Source of the DNA: Athripsodes cinereus
Lineage: Eukaryota; Arthropoda; Insecta; Trichoptera; Leptoceridae
Assembly (NCBI GenBank): GCA_947579605.1
Contig: OX388329.1
Coordinates: forward strand, 27,750,193-27,814,192
Length of the DNA stretch: 64,000 nt
Direction: 5' to 3'
Shown: in pieces, positions 34,003-44,280 of the stretch
Layout of the letters: each line of letters begins with the position of its first letter
Numbering within the stretch: the stretch's first letter is position 1
Program-made: the position numbers and the translations under genes
Notes under the pieces: model-generated
Database searches by the model: none
The model's input: only the letters and a program-made list of their open reading frames with translations
Told to the model about the DNA's origin: nothing

Positions 34003-34131
34003 TGCATTTATTTCACTCTCGTCCTTCTTCAGCCATGTCCAAGTCTCGCTTGCATACATCTCGTACCGACACTGATGTATGCAAGCGAGACTTGGACATG
34101 GCTGAAGAAGGACGAGAGTGGAATAAATGCA
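34003..34131. repeat. 58-bp inverted repeat at the 5' end of an RTE-B copy
   Basis: 34003-34060 and 34074-34131 are reverse complements with one mismatch and a 13-nt spacer. The right arm is normal RTE-B coding sequence (ASETWTWLKKDESGINA); the left arm is the same sequence flipped. This is what target-primed reverse transcription with 5' inversion (twin priming) leaves. Confidence 0.8.
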
Positions 34132-34555
34132 GTGGAGATGCGATCACTGAGAAGAATGGTAGGTAAAACATTGCGTGATAGAGTAAGAAATGAGGATATT
34201 AGAAGAATGAGTGGATGCAAGAGGAGTGTTGTTGATAGAATGCGTGTAAATAAATTGAGATGGTTTGGTCATGTGGAACGAATGGATGGTGTAAGATTGA
34301 CGAAGAGGGTGTATTTATCTGAAAGAGAGGGTGTGAGGAAGCGCGGGCGTCCGAGAACCACGTGGCTTAACCACGTGGATCAAATTCTCAAGGACGGTCG
34401 CGTGTTAAGTAAGAGGAATCGGCGTGCATGTATGAGAAACTGGATGAATGTAGAGGAAGCGAAAGAAGTATGTAAGGATAGAGCGACATGGCGTTCCGTT
34501 CTCTCTGCCTACCCCACCTGGGACACGGCGTGAGGGTATAGTATAGTATAGTAGT
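34074..34555 (+). mobile_element. Longest RTE-B copy, 152-codon open frame
   Basis: The frame 34075-34533 reads YASETWTWLKKDESGINAVE, MRSLRRMVGKTLRDRVRNED, KRSVVDRMRVNKLRWFGHVE, RKRGRPRTTWLNHVDQILKD and ends SAYPTWDTA. Blocks ASETW, GHVERM and GRPRTTW are the usual ones after the RTE reverse transcriptase domain. No stops or frameshifts, so it is the least damaged copy, but catalytic domains are absent. The tail is (TATAG)n at 34534-34553. A Helitron follows 19 bp later. Confidence 0.8.
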
Positions 34556-34573
34556 ATTTTTTTCATGACTTGA

Positions 34574-34892
34574 TCTAATATATAAAATTCACGGTGTATG
34601 TTATCATACTCCTCCAAAACGGCTGGACCGATTTTGATGAAGTTTTGTGTGCTTGTCCTGTAGATCTGAGAATTGGCCAAAATCTCTTTTTCATACCCCT
34701 AAAAGTTAAGCGTGGTCCACCTCCAATTTTTTATTTTATTTTAAGGTAATTTTTTTTTTCTTATGATGAGGCATAAAAAAAATACATCCAGCCCTAAATT
34801 TTCACCCTTCTACCATCAACCCCTATTTTTTAATAGCGATACTAGTTTATGGAAAATGTATATGGCAAAATAAAGTTTGACGGGTCAGCTAG
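34574..34892 (+). mobile_element. Non-autonomous Helitron
   Basis: It starts with TC after an A (34573) and ends CTAG before a T (34893), the Helitron insertion signature between A and T. A subterminal hairpin TGAC-GG-GTCA precedes the terminal GCTAG. The body has CTCCAAAACGGCTGGACCG, ATTTTGATGAAG and TTCATACCCCTAAAAGTTAA, sequence typical of a Helitron family abundant in moths, butterflies and other insects. No Rep-helicase is encoded. Confidence 0.8.
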
Positions 34893-34906
34893 TATTTAAT
34901 ATATAA

Positions 34907-35090
34907 TTTTTTTTAAAGATATATCTGGGTTTTGTTTGTTATAAACCCAAATACAACCTTAAACACCTTTCACAGTAAGCTACTAAAAGCTTGTGTCGTG
35001 AAAGGGGAGTTTGCCGGAACCTGGTATCGAACCACGGACCCCTTGTTCACGAGGCCGGGACTCTACCTCCAGGCTACTGACCAACTCATC
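34907..35090 (-). mobile_element. tRNA-derived SINE, second copy
   Basis: Same family as 11449-11636. A box TAGCCTGGAGG (35076-35066), B box GGTTCGATACC (35033-35023), tail with A run (34907-34914 as T on plus). It sits 14 bp beyond the Helitron end. Confidence 0.8.
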
Positions 35091-35276
35091 ACAATGGATC
35101 CGTGTATTTTTTTACAGTTATTTGTTTGTCGAATTGAAAGAGTGGAGTTAATTTTACGAATTACCTACCAATTAAATCAAAATTTTAGAAAATTTCGACT
35201 TGTGTAACTGGACAGTCGATATATGTTCTCATGGCAGTAAAAAGGAATAGATGTTTAAGAAAATATAATAAAAAAT

Positions 35277-35316
35277 AATGAATACCGTAAAATAACAATG
35301 TTTTACGGTATTCATT
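35277..35316. repeat. Perfect 16-bp hairpin
   Basis: AATGAATACCGTAAAA and TTTTACGGTATTCATT are exact complements with an 8-nt loop. Confidence 0.8.
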
Positions 35317-35668
35317 ATAAATCTATGAACAGAAATAATAAAACGTGCACGTGTAGAAAACAATACAACTTAACGATTGTCATAAGTGAGAAAAATAGCA
35401 ATGGATCTAAACAGATTAATAATTATAATAATATAATTAATATCTTACATAACGGAAAAAAAAATAGTGTAAATACATTAACATTGCATGATGCAAATAT
35501 GTATTACTACTTATACTGAAATATAATCTATAGGTACTTAATAAGTAAATATTACCACATATAAGAGAAAGAAATAACACATGTAAAAAATGCAATAAAA
35601 AAATGGCAAATATAATACAAATATTTATTATGTTGGTACATACATAAGTGGTATATTCCACAACTGAA

Positions 35669-35719
35669 GAAAAATTTAGGCAAACCTCATCGCTGAAATG
35701 AGGTTTGCCTAAATTTTTC
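35669..35719. repeat. Perfect 22-bp hairpin
   Basis: 35669-35690 and 35698-35719 are exact reverse complements (core GGCAAACCTCAT) around CGCTGAA. The sequence AAACCTCATCGCTGAA also occurs at 18723-18737, so a repeat end appears to have been duplicated in inverted form. Confidence 0.8.
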
Positions 35720-35794
35720 AAAATGTAAAATATCTTTATTTTTCCAAACACCTTCAAGTTTTCGAGTGTTCTGTAAAACGCAGGTGCTTGATGT

Positions 35795-36085
35795 TGATGA
35801 TGATTATGGATGATTTTGTTTTGACGCCCTTTAATAGTCCCTAGACCGTCTCAAGGGTGCCAATTATTTTTATTTAACTATTATAAAATTTTGAAAACAC
35901 TTGCGAAAATTTGATTAAAATGCGAGAATTTTATGTGAGTTCCAATTGAAGGTATTATCAATTGTCACAATTTTTATTCACTAATTCACATTATTTAATT
36001 TGAAATTTTTATCTAGTTTAGAAATAATAACACCCATAAATTTAACTTTATAAAACTATTGAAACTAAAAAATGTATTAAAATTT
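35795..36085 (+). repeat. Dispersed repeat R2, second copy
   Basis: Matches 21326-21620 read in reverse. It begins with GATGATGATTATGGATG and ends near AACTATTGAAACTAAAAAATG. Non-coding. Confidence 0.7.
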
Positions 36086-36429
36086 TGTCAATTTAAACAA
36101 TTATGAGATAACAATATTTAATTTTGAAAATGAGACGTCAGAGGTTTCAGACAGTTATTACCATCGCCATCCGCCGACCGACCAGCGATTCTTATTTTAC
36201 ATACATACATACATACAATTCAGCGATGAGGTTCTCCACCTACCTCGGATGTCTTAACTTTTTGTTGGCACGAGAGGACGGCTTGCATGTATGCCTGTAT
36301 GTATAACATGCTGCTAGTCCGCTCGCTACATGATCGTGTAGTAAAAAATACATTTCTTTAAATGTAGATTTTTAAAATCAAGGGGAGAGATATTGACGTA
36401 TTTTGATATAAGAAAACACTCGTCTCATT

Positions 36430-36545
36430 ATCAGCTTTTCTGTACCTAATCGAGATTTTAAATGGTCTAAGAAGTCGAAAGACGTTTCGCTCGATACAAA
36501 TTGTATAGTAGAAGTAAACGCTTATAATTTTATTCAATAAATAGA
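36430..36545 (+). mobile_element. Degraded hammerhead-bearing PLE-like unit
   Basis: CGAGA, UUUUAAA (mutated core), U, a broken stem II, then GAAAGACGUUUC and GCUCG. CGAGA would pair with UCUCG, the sequence at this place in the 12.3 and 60.7 kb copies, which identifies the original stem I. The leader ATAGTAGAAGTAAACGCTTAT follows, without a start codon. Confidence 0.5.
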
Positions 36546-36559
36546 CAAATAATACGTCG

Positions 36560-37110
36560 TACTATACTTTGACAGCGTAGTAGCTTACATATTGTCAAAT
36601 ATAGCAAAGTGCGAATATACCTAACAAGCAGATCGTACGTAGGTACTTACATACCTATTATTACAATAATGATAGCACACAACTGTATAGCACTTAGTTA
36701 TTGGGTTTGATACCCAGTTGGCACATTAAACTTGAACTGAACTTGTCCCAGCTACCGCCTTTGCGCGCGCATACGACAACTACTTGTTGTTGGCTCTAGT
36801 ATAAAGTAATAATAATAACACCACCTCTACATATTGTAGCATCTATCTACTAATAATAATAATAATATTGCTAGTTAGAAGTGGTTCATACTACGTACAA
36901 TATATTATGAATAATAACACATAATATTACCTTTCGATAGATAAATTGTATAAGTTTGCGAGAGAAACACGGCTAGAAACTATTGTCCACTGTGTGTGTG
37001 TGTGTGTCGCATCAACGACCCGACAAATTGACATCTCAATTTCGATTGAATTTTATAAACTTTAAAATCTTGATGTTATTCACCGAAGGTACTTGTTGGA
37101 AGTCCATTTC
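36560..37110. other. AT-rich DNA with a (GT)n run
   Basis: A (TG)9-like microsatellite lies at 36989-37006. Nothing else was recognised. Confidence 0.5.
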
Positions 37111-37112
37111 AA

Positions 37113-37643
37113 GATAAAATTGAAAAAAAAAACACAATATATGTAGTTAACTCCCAAATGACTTTAATTAACTTCGCGTACTAGTATTCGGAAACTCTCG
37201 ACTCCAACATAAAGCGATAAGTAAAAAGTTAAATAAGATAGAGAGACAAACAGTATTTATAGGATTTGAACAAAAGAATGTTGGGAGGAGCCCGTGTTGA
37301 TCAGAAATGAATTATAATTCATTGATAAAAAAAAAACTATTGGTCCGCTGTGGACGGATTCACAAGAGAAGAATTTAAAGAAAAATATAAATATCTACCT
37401 TCTCCGGATTTACCTTATTGCGAAATGGGGAAACCACGGAAAACTCAAATCAGAGAAGAGCAAAAATTCTAAATTATTAACTAAATTTTAAGTTTCTTAA
37501 AGTAGGTACATGTGAATGAAATATTTCACTTTTTTCTAATCACCTGATGATGGAGTCGAGAGTCTCCGAATACTAGTACGCGAAGTTAATAAAAGTCATT
37601 TGGAAGTTAACTACATATTGTGTTTATTTTTTCAATTTTATGT
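37113..37643. mobile_element. Hammerhead-bearing unit with widely spaced arms
   Basis: The arms 37113-37213 and 37551-37643 are reverse complements (GTAGTTAACTCCCAAATGACTT faces AAGTCATTTGGAAGTTAACTAC) but are about 335 bp apart, unlike the short spacers elsewhere. The right arm carries a near-canonical hammerhead; the left has lost CUGAUGA. The spacer contains an unidentified plus frame, VDGFTREEFKEKYKYLPSPD followed by LPYCEMGKPRKTQI (37348-37470). No TSD was found. Confidence 0.6.
37528..37597 (+). ncRNA. Hammerhead ribozyme motif with U15.1-A16.1 closing pair
   Basis: CUGAUGA (37544-37550), extra U, stem II GGAG/CUCC, GAA (37568-37570), stem III UAC-UA-GUA, C17 (37579). Distal stem I is ACUUUU/AAAAGU (37528-37533 with 37591-37596) across an internal loop, as at 40.2 and 60.4 kb. 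The 15.1-16.1 pair is U-A instead of the usual A-U, so activity is uncertain. Confidence 0.55.
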
Positions 37644-37649
37644 TCTAAA

Positions 37650-38115
37650 TTTTAAATTAACCCAATCGTAAATGTTGACCCGCTTCTCTTGTGGAATGTC
37701 TTCTGTAAATCTTTGAGTTCGATCAGGAGAACCTAAATGAAGTAATAACTGAACTGAGTAACCAACATTAAAAAAATGTACAGATTGACAACAATCTTCA
37801 TAGGTAATTCACTCAATTATAATTATTAATAATATTCTCTGCTTACTGTTTGATCTTCGATGTTATAAATCATATTTTTACACATTGTTATGTCTGTGCA
37901 TTTTTTTATATTTATGTAAACATGTAAAAGGCTTATTGCTGTGAGTATTTGATAAAAAAATTGAGTTCTTTGCGGCGAAAACAACAAATTTATTACAGCA
38001 AACATAGTCGAGTCGGAACCAGGTGCAAAATAATGCAAAAATAATTTCACTCGATTGAGTGACACCATAAAAAGCCTTAAATGTTTACTTCACAGATTGA
38101 TAATGGTAATGCTAT
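37650..38115. other. AT-rich DNA, nothing firm
   Basis: A decayed R1 tail (GTAAAAGGCTTATTGCTGTG) is at 37925-37944. Otherwise nothing was recognised. Confidence 0.45.
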
Positions 38116-38119
38116 ATTT

Positions 38120-38270
38120 CGATAATGATTGATAATAGCCTAAGAAGTTGAAAGACGTCTCTTTCCCGTTGTTTAATCTATAATCTATAGTAGAACTAAA
38201 CGCTTCTTTTCAATTTATCCAATAATGGAATTCTACTATTTGTGTACCGATACTATGAATAACATAATTT
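38120..38270 (+). mobile_element. Hammerhead-bearing PLE-like unit, solo orientation
   Basis: UUGAUAA core (38129-38135), weak stem II, GAAA (38150-38153), GACGUC, U, C17 (38161), then the leader with CTATAGTAGAACTAAACGCTT, then ATG (38225) opening MEFYYLCTDTMNN. This is the same order as in the other units and shows the full ribozyme-leader-start arrangement on one strand. No TSD could be set. Confidence 0.6.
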
Positions 38271-38279
38271 TAACATTGG

Positions 38280-38825
38280 AACATCGACAATTTGCATGTA
38301 AATAAGTAGGTACCTACTTAAAATTATTGAAAAAGATGAGATGTCCGGACTTATAAGTAAATACAAAAGACAGCATTGATTTTTCCTTTAAAATTTTACA
38401 TTACAGGTTCCAGAAAGTATGATAACAGTTATACTTAAAAGAAATTATGATAAGACGTACAATTACTATTAAAAAGAAGAAATTATATAAAATTACTGAC
38501 GCGTGTTGGACCACACACAATACAAACGTTAAAAGAAATATTTCCAATGTCCCGAGACGAAAAACATATTCCCTGTCCTTTATCAATCGATTTATTCATA
38601 AATATACGATAAGCAATTGCAAACATGTCAATGCTCCTTAGAGATAGTTACTTCATTTCCTGGTACGACAGTAGTATATTATTAATATTATAGTTGGCAT
38701 ACAGATCATCAATATATTAATTAATACATAATAAAACTGATGTAATAATATGTATATAGACAGTACCTAAGAATATTTTCAATGCATGTGTAGATTTGTT
38801 TTTTTGTAGATTTGATTTGTAGATT
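38280..38825. other. AT-rich DNA, nothing recognised
   Basis: Two overlapping small frames on opposite strands at 38401-38641 lack any signature. Confidence 0.5.
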
Positions 38826-38829
38826 TCCG

Positions 38830-38965
38830 TTCCTATGACAACGATATCAGAGCGCAAGGAATGTCGTGGGAAGAGGTGACGTAATTGGCACAGAGACGCT
38901 CTGAATGGAGGAGGCTGGTTTCTGCCCTGTGCTTCCGAGGGGAGCGTTGAGGGCGATGATGATGA
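38830..38965 (+). mobile_element. RTE-G LINE C-terminus with (GAT)n tail
   Basis: The plus frame reads MSWEEVT, stop, LAQRRSEWRRLVSALCFRGE, then (GAT)n. RxEWRRLVSALC resembles the final residues of RTE-like proteins. It is the reverse complement of 19317-19445. Confidence 0.6.
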
Positions 38966-39334
38966 TGTGTAGATGTCACTGAGATACAGCTATACTCGAA
39001 TGCGACAAAAACTATCAACATAATTAGATATGTACAAGTAATTGTAAGATATGTAGCGAAACTACAGACCCTGATAAAGTTTCATAATCGTTCAGATTTT
39101 ATTTGAATTGAATAATTTTTGTGTAATTTAATTTTTTTCTAACAACCTATATCGTCACAGTGCCTATACCCTGCAAGTGAGTCAGTAACTTAACTCTTGG
39201 GAACGATTCGTTACGGAATAGATCATTAAAGATCTCGTGGTTTTTCTACAGATTCATTAATTATTGCAAGAAAGGCGCAGTGAAGTTAACAAATAGGTAC
39301 TCGTAACAATCAGAAACCTCGATTGGAGAACCAT

Positions 39335-39545
39335 GTCTGCACAATGCAACATTGTGTAAAATCTAATCACAAGAAGTGAGAAAGGTGTCCTAACGCTTAC
39401 GAATTGGCTCTAGGCTGGCTTAAGTGATCATTTTCGGTGTCCATGGACAACGTTCACCAATTCCACCATTCTCACTGTTACGATTTAAGGTCCACCAATC
39501 GAGAAGCGCTTTATGCAAACCTTAGAATTGACGGAAAGTTTGGTG
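39335..39545 (-). mobile_element. Partial LINE copy matching 13440-13645
   Basis: Read on minus it matches the upstream part of the LINE fragment at 13.4 kb (GCATAAAGCGCTTCTCGATT, CAATTCGTAAGCGTTAGGAC). The C-terminal part is missing here. Confidence 0.55.
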
Positions 39546-39599
39546 AGAGAATTTCGCATTGTTTTTAGCAACAATTTAATCTATGTCTTTTGAAAAGCA

Positions 39600-39705
39600 T
39601 TATAGTATTTTATACTACATTATCTTAGTAGGATAGGCATAGAGAACGCAATATATATCTATCTTCTATATATGTACTTCTTTCGCTTCTTCTACGTTCA
39701 TATAT
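39600..39705 (-). mobile_element. Very short RTE-B tail copy
   Basis: Plus-strand sequence TACTTCTTTCGCTTCTTCTA and GATAGGCATAGAGAACGCAA are the complement of the RTE-B end (GAGGAAGCGAAGGAAGT; GTTCTCTCTGCCTACC). TATAGTATTTTATACTA is the decayed tail. Confidence 0.6.
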
Positions 39706-39983
39706 TTTTTTTTATTCCTAGGCATACTTCAGGAAAGACAACCTTACATGAAACACTAAGAGTCAGACGACTGACAGCTGATTTATGGTCAAATTGGTAA
39801 TATTTCTATGGTTAATAGTGGCCGCCCCTTCGCATGACGTCATCCTTAATCGATTTATCTATAGTTCATCACTACAGTGGTTTATAACATTGTGAATAGG
39901 GACTGTACATTTACTGACTCAGTTGAGTCATTCTTATCTTACTGATCTGTCAGATGCGCTTTGATTTTGACGTTGTTTTCAAA

Positions 39984-40031
39984 ATGGCGGACGTCGAGAT
40001 GGAGATTGCGAAGTGTTTATTAAGTAGTTAA
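39984..40031 (+). other. Possible first-exon start (MADVEMEIAK)
   Basis: CAAAATGGCGGACGTCGAG is a good insect start context in a locally GC-rich patch, giving MADVEMEIAKCLLSS and stop. If genic, the exon must end at a weak donor (AAGTGTTT or AAGTAGTT) before the stop. No downstream exon was found. The palindromic unit lies just 20-80 bp further on. Confidence 0.2.
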
Positions 40032-40089
40032 AATGTTATAGTAGAGGTATTAATTAAAATAAAACACTTATTAGTAGTATATCCACGGT

Positions 40090-40157
40090 GACTTTTTATT
40101 GGACGCGAGCCGGCTTTCAAGAGCTTCCGCTCTCATCATCAGGCTGGCGAAAAAGAC
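40090..40157 (-). ncRNA. Hammerhead ribozyme motif, mirror copy
   Basis: Mirror of the 40155-40222 motif on the opposite strand, with CUGAUGA at 40142-40136 and identical stem II, GAAA, stem III and C17. Distal stem I has one U-U mismatch because the palindrome centre lies inside it. Confidence 0.7.
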
Positions 40158-40222
40158 TTTTTCGCCAGCCTGATGATGAGAGCGGAAGCTCTTGAAAGCC
40201 GGCTCGCGTCCAATAAAAAGTC
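40155..40222 (+). ncRNA. Hammerhead ribozyme motif, type I, complete
   Basis: Distal stem I GACUUUUU/AAAAAGUC, internal loop, proximal GC/GC, CUGAUGA (40170-40176), extra U, stem II GAGAGC/GCUCUU with GGAA loop, GAAA (40194-40197), minimal stem III GC..GC closed by A-U, C17 (40205). Predicted cleavage is 40205/40206. All core residues are canonical. Confidence 0.75.
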
Positions 40223-40329
40223 ACCGTTGATATACTACTAATAAGTGTTTTATTTTAATTAATTCAACATGAATTTCCACCAAGTACCGTCGGTTGAAAA
40301 TATCAACTTTATAATAGAGGTTATAAGGT

Positions 40330-41330
40330 ACCTTTTAATTAAGGAAACAAACACCACAAACCAACAACAAAGATAACAACTGTCACGAAATGGGAAACAT
40401 TATAAAATGTATAGGTTATAAAGTTTTTACCATAGATACGGACGCCGCGCACATCTACACATGCGCGAATCGTTCCACTAGAGAAAAAAGTCGAAAGGTG
40501 GTTAACTTGAGACGATATCGTTTTTACAAGTATTTATCGTTTCAAACTAGCTGTCATTTTGTTCACACGGTTCAAATGGTTGACGATATTTTGTTGTCCT
40601 GGCTATATTCGCCAAATGTGAACACCACATGAGACAGCGCAGCGGCGTCAGCTATGGACGGTGATAAGAGATTCGCTTCCGTGAACCTTAGCTCAACTCA
40701 ATCAAATCTTCAGAAAGGTCAATTCGCCGACCGTTTGTTTTATGTAATTCGATTGAAAATTTTCTGTAGGCAATAAGTTATGATATGAATATAAATAAAT
40801 AAATAAATAAATAAATATTTCTTTATTCAATCAATATCATACAAACGTTGAAACAATATATCACCAATTATCTTCAATTAAGTTGCAGCAGCAATTAAGT
40901 ATTAGATATTTATTCCACATAACATATTATGTTTTTTAATGAGTTTTTTTAACTTTATCAATAAATAGGCACACTGTTTAATGGCAGTAAATTGAAAGTT
41001 CAAAGCAAGCGATACATTAAAAAAAATTGCTAGAAACACAATTTCGAATAATTTTGGAATATCCTTATCTTAATCAAAATATGAAAAACATTTTATCCTT
41101 GTAACTTTTGCTCTTGTGACACCTAAATATAGTATTATGTTGGTAATCTATTCCGGACAGTAACCACTGAGACGCTGAAACTTCTCTCTGCGATTTTGTA
41201 AGTGGTTACTCCAAATTCGTACGCATTGCGAATCGTGAGGTATGGTTAGTACTCTTGAGACTCTCAGCCAATATAAATCATTTAGCAGTGGTCTGATGAG
41301 TCAGCAGAAATTACATTGTCAAACTAATTT
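40330..41330. other. Mostly AT-rich DNA, unidentified frame at its start
   Basis: 40390-40632 is an 80-codon plus frame (RKVVNLRRYRFYKYLSFQTS) in moderately GC-rich sequence; I do not recognise it. (AAAT)n lies at 40790-40815. Confidence 0.35.
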
Positions 41331-41334
41331 AAAA

Positions 41335-43000
41335 TTATAAAAATGTCTCGCAACTTATATCTAAATAAATCTTTCCTAAATTGGATGGTGTTTTTCGAGA
41401 TAATAATGGTATGCACGGATGTAATACAAATAAATTTATATACACAAAAAATATATTACTTATTAAACATTGCCAGCTGTGAAATGAGAAGGAGGAACTG
41501 AAATGTGTGGGTGTTTCATCATCATTATTATAAAACCCAGAACACCATCCAACAACGCCAACAGGGAGAATAAATTCCTGGAAAATCCGGTATAAAAATA
41601 ATATTTGAAATAAAATATTAAAAAATCTCGCAATATTGACCTGGGACAGCGACGAACAGTCACCACCAAACGTTACATGTGCTAAAACGAGAGGTATATA
41701 ATATGTTGTATGCAAATAGAAAGAGATGAAAGAAAAGGTGAGATGTGAAATGTTGGAACGCATGCGTATCCCGACATTGGACTATGGAATTTTCCTTGTA
41801 TACAAATCATACACAACTCCCATTCGCAAAGCATAATGTTCATATTATCATGTTTATATTAGAACACAAATTGAAATAATTAAAACCATTGCAAAGAGTC
41901 TAAGGCTAGTTTATTGGAAACCCTTATTTGTTTCAGCAAAAAACACTCGCTCAAAAACGCTGTAAAAACATCACAACATCCCAATGACACGTGCGGTAAA
42001 GACAAACATTGCATAGTGAGAAAGTGTCAAGTAAAATTTGCTTCATTTGATTTAAAAACAAAATGTTCTACTACCTTCAACAGAGTGACACTGTGTTTTA
42101 GGCCAATTAGATTGTCATAAATTAATATGTCTACTGTCAATGTTATCATATAAAAATCACAATTTCGAAAATAACCTAAAAAGAAATAACTTTGCACCTG
42201 TGTTTTCAAGAAAACTATAGAATGTATTATTATTTACGCAAATAACACTACCCATATTCTAGTCTAAAATCTACACAAAGAAACTAAAGTAATGAAATTA
42301 ACTTACGATAATAATAATGTGTAGGTATGTATTTTATTCCGCCATCATGATATTTTAATACGACGTAGTATGCACTGCATAAGTACTGGTGGGTGGGTAC
42401 CTACATAGAGATGCATCGCTCACTCTACGGTGCATCAATAAATTTCCTACCACTAGCGACCATTGCGCGCCAGATGTGAAAATTTGCAACTAACATCCAC
42501 TATTTCCTCTATTTTCTTCCAGTTCCGCCCTTTGTATGTACAAATAAATTATAGCTACAAAGACTAACTGCATACATATTTTCAAGTATGTATTTATCTA
42601 TGAATAAAAACAATAATGAACAGTTTATTGAAAAAATACACGACAAGAAAAATGGACGGTGTTGAAAATTTTATAAAAGGCGGGTTTATTCAATCACGGG
42701 CATTCTCAAACCGTGATGCACTTATAGTACAAGAGAGAAGCGCGAAATATGAAAAAAAAAAATATAGGTAAGTAGGTATAGTTAACGTGACAAATACGCC
42801 AGTTCTTATTCTTGAAGACTGTTTAAGTTCATCTATAGAAGATACTCTCAGTATATTTTTTTAGGCACAAGTTCCCTGACTTAACCGTTCTGGGGAAGAC
42901 ATGGTAGTCTCTCGTCGTCCTTAGACGAGTCTTAATTTATTTTAATTGAAATATAAGTGACATTAAAATTTCTTTTTTAATAAAACTACTACTACTACTA
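41335..43000. other. AT-rich DNA, nothing recognised
   Basis: The 142-codon minus frame at 41763-41335 is Phe/Ser/Tyr-rich as expected for chance translation of AT-rich DNA and has no domain signature. Confidence 0.5.
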
Positions 43001-43004
43001 CTAT

Positions 43005-43130
43005 ACCATCACGGCATATCCCACAAGTGGGGTAACCAGCAGACCAGCTGCATGTAAGAAACATGCAAGCTGTCCTCTTCGTGCCAATATAAAATCAAGA
43101 CATTCAGGATGAAGACCAATTCTTTACCGG
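43005..43130 (+). repeat. Dispersed repeat, best copy of TCCCACAAGTGGGG family
   Basis: TCCCACAAGTGGGGTAACC, GACCAGCTGCATGTAAG and ATCAAGACATTCAGGATG define the unit; related pieces are at 5310, 18640 and 32150. It follows an (ACT)n run (42985-43003). Family unknown. Confidence 0.55.
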
Positions 43131-43139
43131 GTGCTCCAC

Positions 43140-44270
43140 GGGATAAAATATCGTCTTAATTTTAGAAATAAGGCAAGCAAACCGAGATTGAATGCATGTA
43201 TCTATAGATATTGTGTGCATGGTCTGGATGTTTGATTATTTGTGTGAATATTGCTGATTTTTACTGATTATGTATAGGTATTTAACATCTGTAATGCGCC
43301 TTAATATAAATAAATACCCATCAACCTTAATGATCATTAAATCCAGTTATACTGATGGTATTTGCCCTCTATTCCTGAGGGTGAATGGGACTTGCAATTC
43401 CAGACAACAAATCATATTGCGAAGTTGGCTTTGAGTTTAGTTATTCTTTATATGGTGACTAGACCTATGCAACCAACAGGCTGAGAAATTTTGCCGTTGA
43501 ATCTATAGGGTGCCAAATGCATTATAAAATGAATGAGAAATGTGAAGGACAATGAGAAACCACCAAGTCTTCCCCAAAGAAGTTACAAATGTCGAAGGGA
43601 TTTGATAAGTCATAAACAGAAGAAAATATTACATGAATCTCTTCGCTTCTTACTGAACATTTTCAATACTAAATTACTTAATAGTAAGAGTCGAACCAAT
43701 ACTACTTCTTAGTAGAAACAAAAAAAAACATTTTATTTCTTTATTATTTAAGTCTTTGATATAGTCATTATTATGATTTGTTTACCAGAGAAGTCTTACC
43801 GAAGAACAGAGTTAAAAAAATGTATTAATTTATTTTTATTTTGTTTGTTTATAAGTTAATAATATTTACCTTAATACAATTTCTAAAAATAACAAAAACA
43901 CTTGTTTATGAAAACAACAATACCATTAAACAAGAATAACAATTCCTTTTAATTACGATAAAAACAATTTTCGAAATTTAAAAATCATTTGAAAAGAAAC
44001 CTCCGCGTCTTAAATCTTTTCCTGAAAGAAATTTCACGTGAAGAAAATGTTATTCACAGTTCAATAAACAAGTCTAGAAATTTTTTAAACTACATTGTGT
44101 AAAGGTAACAAATATGGTCCGTTCATATGTTTATATGGACACCGAAATCAGACAAGACTGGAAAAATAATACACTGTATACGAAGTCTCATTCTTTGGGC
44201 AGGTCTCACGCTTAACATTTCATAATATGTAGTATGGTTGTCTATGATGTATGCTGCAAATACATAACTA
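43140..44270. other. AT-rich DNA, nothing recognised
   Basis: No supported feature on either strand. Confidence 0.5.
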
Positions 44271-44280
44271 CATACATATA

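Larger units (their letters stand above)
40051..40308. mobile_element. Palindromic hammerhead-bearing PLE-like unit, ~14-bp TSD
   Basis: TTATAGTAGAGGTAT (40036-40050) and TTATAATAGAGGTTAT (40309-40324) flank it. 40049-40155 and 40157-40263 are reverse complements with a single mismatch (40084/40228) around a central A. Each arm holds a full hammerhead. Beyond the right arm, ATG at 40269 opens MNFHQVPSVENIN and the unit stops, at the same place as the 60.4 kb copy. The near identity of the arms shows recent formation or gene conversion. Confidence 0.85.

Noticed and set aside
35669..35719. Rho-independent-type terminator
   Set aside because: A strong hairpin next to T/A-rich sequence, but bacterial terminators do not apply here and no transcript is defined; the arms come from a repeat end.
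40080..40230. CRISPR-like or attachment-site repeat
   Set aside because: The repeat is a single inverted pair, not a spaced direct-repeat array, and the genome is eukaryotic.
41335..41763. 142-codon minus-strand protein
   Set aside because: Composition (Phe, Ser, Ile, Tyr, Leu) is what AT-rich noise gives; no domain, no splice context, overlapping shorter frames of the same kind.
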